Shown here: positions 58,609-64,000 of the stretch, in pieces | How the letters are laid out: each line of letters starts with the position of its first letter | Numbering within the stretch: the first letter of the stretch is position 1 | Origin: Rubrivivax sp. | Lineage (GTDB): Bacteria > Pseudomonadota > Gammaproteobacteria > Burkholderiales > Burkholderiaceae_C | NCBI GenBank assembly: GCA_019635315.1 | Contig: JAHBZT010000003.1 | Coordinates: 1-64,000 of the forward strand | Direction of reading: 5' to 3' | DNA: 64,000 nucleotides | Program-made: the position numbers and the translations under genes | The notes under the pieces: model-generated | Database searches by the model: none | What the model was told of the DNA's origin: nothing | The model's input: only the letters and a program-made list of their open reading frames with translations

Positions 58609-59105
58609 TGAGCCAGATGAGTGCGCTCGAGCGGCGCGCCGAACGCAAGTCGCGCAAGGGGTCCGGGGTGGACCTCAACCTGGTCGCGCTGATCGACGTC
58701 TTCACGATCCTGATCTTCTTCCTGCTGTCCACCGCGGTCGGCGTGGAGACGCTGGTCAGCCCGCGCAAGGTGCAGCTGCCGCTGGCCAATGCCGAGCAGG
58801 CGCCCAAGGAGACCGTCGTGCTGGTGATTGCCGGCGACGAGATCCTGGTCGACGGCCGGCCGGTGGCCAGCGTCGCGCAGGTCATGGCCACGGCGGACGA
58901 CCTGATCCCGGCGCTGAAGGCCGAGCTCGAGGTGCTGGGCGGCCGCCAGGCCGTGCGCGAGGAAAACCGCGCCGAGCAGCAGGCGGTGACCATCCTCGCC
59001 GACAAGGAAGTGCCCTATGCGCTGCTGCGCAAGGTCATGTATTCCTGCGCGCGTGCCAATTTCGCCGACGTGTCGTTCGCGGTGCGTCGCCGCTTCGAGG
59101 CCTGA
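58608..59105 (+). CDS. ExbD/TolR-type protein with intact membrane aspartate
   Basis: 165 residues. The single membrane helix VDLNLVALIDVFTILIFFLL (about residues 21-40) carries the conserved Asp near position 30 (LIDVF). The periplasmic domain is of usual ExbD length, with VVLVIAGDEILVDGRPV and VPYALLRKVMYSCARANFAD. It should supply the proton-translocating residue of the channel complex. Cys in YSCARANF may be oxidised or unbound. Confidence 0.92.
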   Translation: MSQMSALERRAERKSRKGSGVDLNLVALIDVFTILIFFLLSTAVGVETLVSPRKVQLPLANAEQAPKETVVLVIAGDEILVDGRPVASVAQVMATADDLIPALKAELEVLGGRQAVREENRAEQQAVTILADKEVPYALLRKVMYSCARANFADVSFAVRRRFEA

Positions 59106-59136
59106 ACATGAGAACGAAGGCTTTGCCTGGCGCGCG

Positions 59137-59158
59137 CCGGGCCGCTCCGCCGGCCCGG
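59137..59158. terminator. GC-rich hairpin before the AgmX-like gene
   Basis: CCGGGCC (59137-59143) pairs with GGCCCGG (59152-59158) in the only sizeable gap (79 bp) of the operon's 3' half. It has no T-run and may reduce rather than stop read-through, or be a small repeat copy. Confidence 0.4.
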
Positions 59159-59184
59159 CCGGCCGCAGGCCTTAGGGGGCACCA

Positions 59185-60321
59185 ATGACGGCCGCCGTGC
59201 TGGGAAGTCCGATGATGGCGCCGCCCGCCGTGCTGCGCCTGCCCGCGGTGTCGTTCCGCAGGCCGCAGCTGCCCTGGGCCAATGGCGGCGACGACGAGCG
59301 CCGCTTCAAGCGCATCCTCAAGCGCGTCGTCGGCGCCGCGCTCGTGCTCGGCCTCGTGATGCCCTTCGTGCCGCAGAAGCAGGAAGAGCGGCGCCAGGTG
59401 CAGCCGCTGCCGGCGCCGATGGCGCGGCTGCTGATGGAGCGGCCTGCCACGCCGCCGGCACCCCCGCCCAAGCCGGTCAAGCCCGAGGCCGCGACCGAGA
59501 TCGCCGAAGCGAAGCCGGCGCCCAAGGAGGCCGTGCCGCCGCCCAGGCAGCCGCCGAAGCGGGCCGCGCCGGTGCCCGAGGCGCGCCAGCCCGTCGAAGG
59601 CAAGCCGCCGGGCGAGATCGCGACGGAGAACGCGCGCAAGCGCGCCAGCGGCGTCGGCCTGCTCGCGATGAAGGAGCAGCTGGCCGAGATGACCGGCGCG
59701 CCGATGGCCGTGCAGTTGCAGAAGGACATCAAGCCGGGCCCCGGCGTCGGTGCCGGCAAGGGCCCGGGCGTGGGCGCCGGCGACGAGGCCGGCGTGCCGG
59801 TGCGCTCGCTGCTGACCTCCAACGCCACCGGCGGCAGCGGCGGCATCAATGCCGCCGCCTACAGCCGCAACACCGGCGGCGGCGGGCTGGCCGGGCGCGC
59901 GACGACGATGGTCGAGGGCGTGGCCGGCGGCGGTGGTGGCGGCGGCCCGGGCGGCGGTGGCACCCGGGCCGGCAACGGCAGCGGTGGCACCGGGGCCGGT
60001 GGCACGCTGACGCGCAGCGCCAGCGGCAAGGCCAGCCGCAGCATCGAGGAGATCAAGCTCGTCTTCGAGCGCAACAAGGGTGCGATCTATGCGCTGTACA
60101 ACCGCGCGCTGCGCGACGACCCGTCGCTGCAGGGCAAGGTGGTGCTGGAGCTGAAGATCGCGCCTTCCGGCGCCGTCGAGGGCCTGCGCATCGTCTCCAG
60201 CGAGCTGAAGGCCGAGGAACTGGAAAAGAAGCTGCTGGCGCGCATCCGCAGCTTCGACTTCGGCGCCAAGGACGTGGAGGTGATGGTCGTCACCTGGCCG
60301 GTGGACTTCCTGCCGAGCTGA
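59185..60321 (+). CDS. TonB-like energiser with AgmX/PglI C-terminal domain
   Basis: 378 residues. The N-terminus is cytoplasmic, then one membrane helix (RVVGAALVLGLVMPFVP, about 47-63). A Pro/Lys/Ala region (PKPVKPEAATEIAEAKPAPK) spans the periplasm, followed by Gly-rich linkers (residues ~185-280). The last ~100 residues (IEEIKLVFERNKGAIYALYN, LKIAPSGAVEGLRIVSSELK) match the AgmX/PglI C-terminal domain, related to TonB. It would transmit the force of the TolQ/ExbD motor to outer-membrane partners. AGGGGG lies just before the ATG. This is the last gene of the cluster. Confidence 0.88.
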   Translation: MTAAVLGSPMMAPPAVLRLPAVSFRRPQLPWANGGDDERRFKRILKRVVGAALVLGLVMPFVPQKQEERRQVQPLPAPMARLLMERPATPPAPPPKPVKPEAATEIAEAKPAPKEAVPPPRQPPKRAAPVPEARQPVEGKPPGEIATENARKRASGVGLLAMKEQLAEMTGAPMAVQLQKDIKPGPGVGAGKGPGVGAGDEAGVPVRSLLTSNATGGSGGINAAAYSRNTGGGGLAGRATTMVEGVAGGGGGGGPGGGGTRAGNGSGGTGAGGTLTRSASGKASRSIEEIKLVFERNKGAIYALYNRALRDDPSLQGKVVLELKIAPSGAVEGLRIVSSELKAEELEKKLLARIRSFDFGAKDVEVMVVTWPVDFLPS

Positions 60322-60357
60322 CGCGATGACGAGGCCGACGGCCGGCGCCGCTCGCGT

Positions 60358-61011
60358 TCAGCGCGGCGCCGGCTTCAGCCAGCTCGCGATGCACCACTGC
60401 GCGGACCAGTAGGTGGCCAGGATCCACAGGCTGGCCAGCGGCAGCGGCCCGGCAAACTTGTTGGTCGCCAGCAGCGCGTCGCTGGCGACGAACAGCGCGC
60501 CGCCCAGCGCGAGCAGCGCACTACGCGGCGAGCCGCGCCGCCACAGCACGGCGGCCTGCGCTGCCATCGCGGCCAGGCACAGCACGTAGGCCAGGACCGG
60601 CATGCGCAGCGGGCCGGGCACGCCCGGCCACAGCAGCGCCAGGATGCCGCCGGCCACCAGCGCATAGGCCGCGAAGGCCGGCCACCAGGCGGCCAGCCGC
60701 TGCACGCGCGTGAAGGCCCAGAGATACGCCAGGTGCGCGAGCAGGAAGCTCACCAGCCCGGGCAGGAAACCCTGCTGCGGCCACAGCAGCGCCACGTCGC
60801 CGGCCAGCGAGAGCACCAGGCCCGCGAGCACCCAGCGCCGCACCAGCGGCTGGTCGGCGCCGCGCGGCCAGGCGTGCACGATGATCAGCACGGTCGCCAG
60901 CGGCTTGAAGACGAAGTTCATCCAGGGCTGGCCCAGCGCCCAGGGCGCCGAGACGATGGCGAGCAAGGCGCTGACGACCAGCGCAGCGGGGAGCGCGGCA
61001 CGCGCGTTCAC
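60358..61011 (-). CDS. YhhN/lysoplasmalogenase-like membrane protein
   Basis: 217 residues with about eight membrane helices, from GTG 61011, which overlaps the Rep stop (GTGA). TMEM86/YhhN proteins include lysoplasmalogenases that cut the vinyl-ether bond of lysoplasmalogens. Typical elements: KPLATVLIIVHAW at the first helices, LVLSLAGDVALLWPQQGFLPGL, and the late GALFVASDALLATNKF with an Asp. Activity in bacteria of this type is untested. It is transcribed with rep. Confidence 0.87.
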   Translation of the reverse strand: MNARAALPAALVVSALLAIVSAPWALGQPWMNFVFKPLATVLIIVHAWPRGADQPLVRRWVLAGLVLSLAGDVALLWPQQGFLPGLVSFLLAHLAYLWAFTRVQRLAAWWPAFAAYALVAGGILALLWPGVPGPLRMPVLAYVLCLAAMAAQAAVLWRRGSPRSALLALGGALFVASDALLATNKFAGPLPLASLWILATYWSAQWCIASWLKPAPR

Positions 61012-63077
61012 GCGGGCTCCGCGGGGGCTGCCGCGGCGGACTTCGCGGCCAGCTGCTCGCGCAGCCGCTTCAGCCGCTCGCGCGGATCTTCCTTCGTCTT
61101 GGCCTCGTCGAGCTTCATCTCGGCGATGAACCGGCTGGGCACGCCCTGCACCGTGTCGCGCCCCTTCTTGCGCCGGCGCAGCGTGCTGACGACCAGCGTC
61201 TGCCGTGCACGCGTGATGCCCACGTACATCAGCCGCCGTTCCTCCTGCAGCCGCTCGGCCGTCATCTCCTCGTCGCCGCTGCGAAAGGGCAGCAGGCCCT
61301 CGTTGACGCCCGCCAGCAGGACATGCGGCCACTCCAGGCCCTTGGCCGCGTGCAGCGTGGACAGCGTCACCACGTCCTGCTCGGCGTCGCGTTCGGCCAG
61401 GCTGATGATGACGGCGATCGTCTGCGCGACCTGCAGCACGGTCTGGCGCTCGGTCTCGAACGTGCCCGCGTCCTGCACCACTTCGCCACCGCAGCGCCGC
61501 GCGATCCAGTCGACGAAGTCCAGCACGTTGCTCCAGCGTGCGGCGGCCAGCTTCTCGTGGTCCTCGCCGTCGTGGAGATGCTGCTCGTAGCGCAGGTCCT
61601 TCAGCCAGCCCAGCAGCAGCGCCTTGGCGTCGTCGGTGCCGCTGGTCTGGCCGGCGCGGTGCTGCAGATCGTTGACCTCGCGGCCGAAGTCGTGCAGCGC
61701 CTCGAGCGCGCGGCCCTTCAGCACGGCGGCCAGGCTGGGCGAGAACAGGGCCTCGAACAGACTGACCTTCCACTTCGCGGCAAATTCGCCCAGCGCAGCC
61801 AGCGTCTGGTGGCCGATGCCGCGCTTGGGTGTCGTCACCGCGCGCAGGAAGGCCGGGTCGTCGTCGGGGTTGACCAGCAGGCGCAGCCAGGCGCACAGGT
61901 CCTTGATCTCGGCGCGGTCGAACCAGCTCTGGCCGCCGCTGACCTTGTACGGGATCTGCGCCGCGCGCAGCTTCTGCTCGAAGGCGCGCGCCTGGTGGTT
62001 GGCGCGGTAGAGCACCGCGAAGTCGGCGAAGCGCACGCCGCCGCCGGCCGCGCGCAGCGCCTGGATGCGCGCCACCGCGCGCTCGGCCTCGTGCTCCTCG
62101 CCGTCGTTGTCGATCACGCGCACCGGCTCGCCGTCGCCGAATTCGCTCCACAGCTTCTTCTCGAACAGCTTGGGGTTGCCGGCGATCACGGCATTGGCGG
62201 CGCGCAGGATGTGGCCCGTGGAGCGGTAGTTCTGCTCCAGCGGGATCACCTTGAGCTGCGGAAAGTCCTGCGGCAGGCGCTGCAGGTTGGCAATGGTCGC
62301 GCCGCGCCAGCCGTAGATGCTCTGGTCGTCGTCGCCGACCGCGGTGAAGGGCGTGCAGGCCGCACCGTCGCCGACCAGCGCCTTGAGCAATTCGTACTGC
62401 ACGGCGTTGGTGTCCTGGTATTCGTCGACCAGCACGTGGCGGAACTGCTCGCGCCACTTCGCGCGCGCCTCGTCGTCGCGGCGCAGCATCATCAGCGGCA
62501 GCCCGATCAGGTCGTCGAAGTCGACCGCCTGGTAGGCGGCCAGCCGCTCCTGGTACAGCCGCATCACGCGCGCGGCGACACGTTCGTCGTCGTCGGCCGC
62601 GGCGCGCTCGGCGGCGTCGGCGTCCAGGCCCTGGTTCTTCCACAGGCTGATCGTCCACTGCCAGCGGCGCGCCAGCGCGTTGTCGGTGCAGCCGCCGGCG
62701 TCGCGCAGCACGCCCAGCACGTCGTCGCTGTCGAGGATCGAGAAGCTCGGCTTGAGCCCGACACGCTCGCCGTCGCTGCGCAGCAGGCGCACGCCCAGCG
62801 AGTGGAAGGTGCTGATCGCCAGGTCCTTCGCCGCGCGCGGGCCGACCAGCGCCTTCGCGCGCTCGCGCATCTCGGCGGCGGCCTTGTTGGTGAAGGTGAT
62901 GGCCGCGATCTGCTTCGGCTCGACGCCGGCCTGCAGCAGCCGCGCGATCTTGTGCACGATGACCCGCGTCTTGCCCGAGCCGGCGCCGGCCAGCACCAGA
63001 CAAGGCCCGGCGAGGTGGTGCACGGCGGCGAGCTGGGCGGGGTTCAACGAGACGGGAGCGGCGGGCGCGGCGGCCAT
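61008..63077 (-). CDS. rep: ATP-dependent DNA helicase Rep (UvrD/Rep family)
   Basis: 689 residues, close to E. coli Rep (673). Superfamily 1A helicase that helps replication forks pass bound proteins. Motifs in order: Q-motif LNPAQLAAV (11-19), Walker A GAGSGKT (31-37), ITFTNKAAAEMRER (Ia), DEYQDTN (II, near 221), GDDDQSIYGWRGA (III, near 250), QNYRS (IV), TLHAAKGLEWPHV (V) and YVGITRAR (VI). All appear intact. TATCAT at 63107-63102 suits a -10 with a leader of about 25 bases. Confidence 0.93.
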   Translation of the reverse strand: MAAAPAAPVSLNPAQLAAVHHLAGPCLVLAGAGSGKTRVIVHKIARLLQAGVEPKQIAAITFTNKAAAEMRERAKALVGPRAAKDLAISTFHSLGVRLLRSDGERVGLKPSFSILDSDDVLGVLRDAGGCTDNALARRWQWTISLWKNQGLDADAAERAAADDDERVAARVMRLYQERLAAYQAVDFDDLIGLPLMMLRRDDEARAKWREQFRHVLVDEYQDTNAVQYELLKALVGDGAACTPFTAVGDDDQSIYGWRGATIANLQRLPQDFPQLKVIPLEQNYRSTGHILRAANAVIAGNPKLFEKKLWSEFGDGEPVRVIDNDGEEHEAERAVARIQALRAAGGGVRFADFAVLYRANHQARAFEQKLRAAQIPYKVSGGQSWFDRAEIKDLCAWLRLLVNPDDDPAFLRAVTTPKRGIGHQTLAALGEFAAKWKVSLFEALFSPSLAAVLKGRALEALHDFGREVNDLQHRAGQTSGTDDAKALLLGWLKDLRYEQHLHDGEDHEKLAAARWSNVLDFVDWIARRCGGEVVQDAGTFETERQTVLQVAQTIAVIISLAERDAEQDVVTLSTLHAAKGLEWPHVLLAGVNEGLLPFRSGDEEMTAERLQEERRLMYVGITRARQTLVVSTLRRRKKGRDTVQGVPSRFIAEMKLDEAKTKEDPRERLKRLREQLAAKSAAAAPAEPA

Positions 63078-63255
63078 GGCGCGGGGCGGGGAGGGCGGCG
63101 CATGATAGCCGCGCGGGAGCGCGTGCCGCCGTACGCGCGGCTACGTTCGCCGCCACATTCGCTGCCACACGCGCGGCGCTGCCGGCAGCGCCTGCGGCGA
63201 CCGTGACCTGCGCGCGCTGCCGCCGCTGCCGCGGGACCGCCGCGGCCACGCCCGC
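63078..63255. other. Intergenic region upstream of rep
   Basis: The 178 bp between the hydrolase stop and rep start hold the rep promoter candidate TATCAT (63107-63102, minus strand) and Ala/Arg-like GC-rich sequence with no gene. No hairpin that would end the hydrolase mRNA was obvious. Confidence 0.4.
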
Positions 63256-64000
63256 CTACGCCAGGCCCAGCAGGTTCACCGCGTGTTCGAAGGTCCGCGA
63301 GCCCGGATCCGCCAGCGTGTGCAGCACGTTCATGTGGTGGCATCCCGGCACCACCTCGGCGAGCACGCGCCCGCGCCAGGCGCGTGCGATCAGCGCCTGC
63401 TGGCGATGGAACTCCGCGCTCTCGTCGCCGCCGACCAGCGCCACCAGCCGGCCTGCGGGGGGCGGCATGCGGGCCGGGCTCAGCCGGCGCGCCGAGGAAT
63501 CGTCCAGCCGCAGGTCACCGGCCAGGAAGGGTGCATGGCGCAGCGGCTCCAGGTCGTACAGCCCCGAGACCGACAGCGCCGCGCGCAGCAGCGATGGCGG
63601 CAGGTCGGACGCCACCTGGTGCCAGCGGCACTGCAGCAGCATCGTCGCCAGGTGGCCGCCCGCCGAGTGCCCGGCGACGACGATGCGCGACGGGTCGCCG
63701 CCGTAGTGCCCGGCGTTGCGCCAGACCCAGGCCAGCGCCTGGACCATCTGCAGCACGATGTGCTCGATGCGCACTGCCGGGCACAGCGCATAGTTGGGCA
63801 GCACGACCAGCGCACCGGCCTCGGTGAACGGCGGCGCGACGAAGCGCTGGTCGCGCTTGTCCAGCGCCCGCCAGTAGCCGCCGTGGATGTAGACCAGCAC
63901 CGGCGCCGCCCTCTGGGTGGTGCCGCTGCGCGGCGGCAGGAACAGGTCCAGGTGTTCGCTCGCGTCGCTGCCGTAGGCCACGTCCAGTACCTGCGTGCCG
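63256..64000 (-). CDS. Alpha/beta hydrolase, kynurenine formamidase-like (5' end beyond window)
   Basis: About 248 residues are visible; the frame stays open to the window edge and the start lies outside. GTG at 63981 is internal (VLDVAYGSDASEHLDLF). The oxyanion loop HGGYWRALDKRDQ, nucleophile GHSAGGHLA, acid in VGGDESAEF and histidine in PGCHHMNVL form a complete catalytic set. The HGGYW pattern resembles arylformamidase (kynurenine formamidase) members of the esterase family, which hydrolyse N-formylkynurenine in tryptophan breakdown. General esterase activity is the alternative. Confidence 0.85.
   Translation of the reverse strand, partial: GTQVLDVAYGSDASEHLDLFLPPRSGTTQRAAPVLVYIHGGYWRALDKRDQRFVAPPFTEAGALVVLPNYALCPAVRIEHIVLQMVQALAWVWRNAGHYGGDPSRIVVAGHSAGGHLATMLLQCRWHQVASDLPPSLLRAALSVSGLYDLEPLRHAPFLAGDLRLDDSSARRLSPARMPPPAGRLVALVGGDESAEFHRQQALIARAWRGRVLAEVVPGCHHMNVLHTLADPGSRTFEHAVNLLGLA

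Noticed and set aside
1-64000. tRNA, rRNA, prophage or insertion-sequence genes
   Set aside because: No cloverleaf-like sequence, transposase, integrase or phage structural protein was recognised on reading.

Overview
The window is very GC-rich, with tightly packed genes, frequent GTGA/ATGA stop-start overlaps and many GTG starts. The gene content (rpe divergent from apaG followed by a Gcr-family membrane protein, a single-chain indolepyruvate ferredoxin oxidoreductase with a divergent Lrp regulator, DUF1800/DUF1501 pairs, PEP-CTERM protein, TRAP transporter, NhaR-like LysR regulator) points to a betaproteobacterium of the Burkholderiales, most like the Rubrivivax/Leptothrix/Azohydromonas group. 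It looks chromosomal: no integrase, transposase, CRISPR array, tRNA or rRNA gene was recognised.

Layout. 1-8.2 kb: Ser/Thr kinase with TPRs divergent from an ECF-like sigma factor, a DUF1800 lipoprotein plus Tat-exported DUF1501 protein, and an isolated PEP-CTERM protein. 8.4-12.9 kb: saccharopine-dehydrogenase-like enzyme, an unrecognised protein, an Lrp regulator and two cytochrome c-like proteins. 12.9-18.1 kb: rpe/apaG/Gcr, a degenerate GGDEF protein and a second Lrp regulator. 18.2-25.8 kb: indolepyruvate ferredoxin oxidoreductase, a VOC fusion and a Nudix enzyme, then cytochrome b561 with three consecutive YceI genes. 25.9-30.8 kb: TRAP transporter, amidase and a 51-residue membrane protein. 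30.8-36.3 kb: a cysteine-less IscR relative, NhaR-like LysR protein and a large BTAD/ATPase/TPR regulator. 36.3-41.8 kb: ECF sigma/anti-sigma/secreted protein set next to a LytS/LytTR-type two-component system. 60.3-64 kb: lysoplasmalogenase-like protein, Rep helicase and a truncated alpha/beta hydrolase.

The most striking part is 42.2-60.3 kb. An ApbE flavin transferase, a large three-CXXCH lipoprotein with a hydrazine-synthase-alpha-like middle region and a CX4CH lipoprotein are followed, after a 735-bp mosaic of inverted repeats, by a long operon: three outer-membrane beta-barrels (each ending in Phe), a TlpA-like thioredoxin, a tiny DUF4266 lipoprotein with an ApbE-type flavinylation motif, a periplasmic coiled-coil protein, two TPR proteins, a TolQ/ExbB channel, two unequal ExbD proteins (one has lost the membrane aspartate) and an AgmX/TonB-like energiser. 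I infer a proton-motive-force-driven envelope machine, related in parts to the myxobacterial Agl/Glt motor, joined to an extracytoplasmic flavin/heme/thiol redox module. What it does cannot be read from sequence.

Regulatory sequence is visible in places: -10-like hexamers 6-7 bases before several start codons (possible leaderless mRNAs), a strong intrinsic terminator inside the TRAP operon, and direct repeats before the NhaR-like gene.
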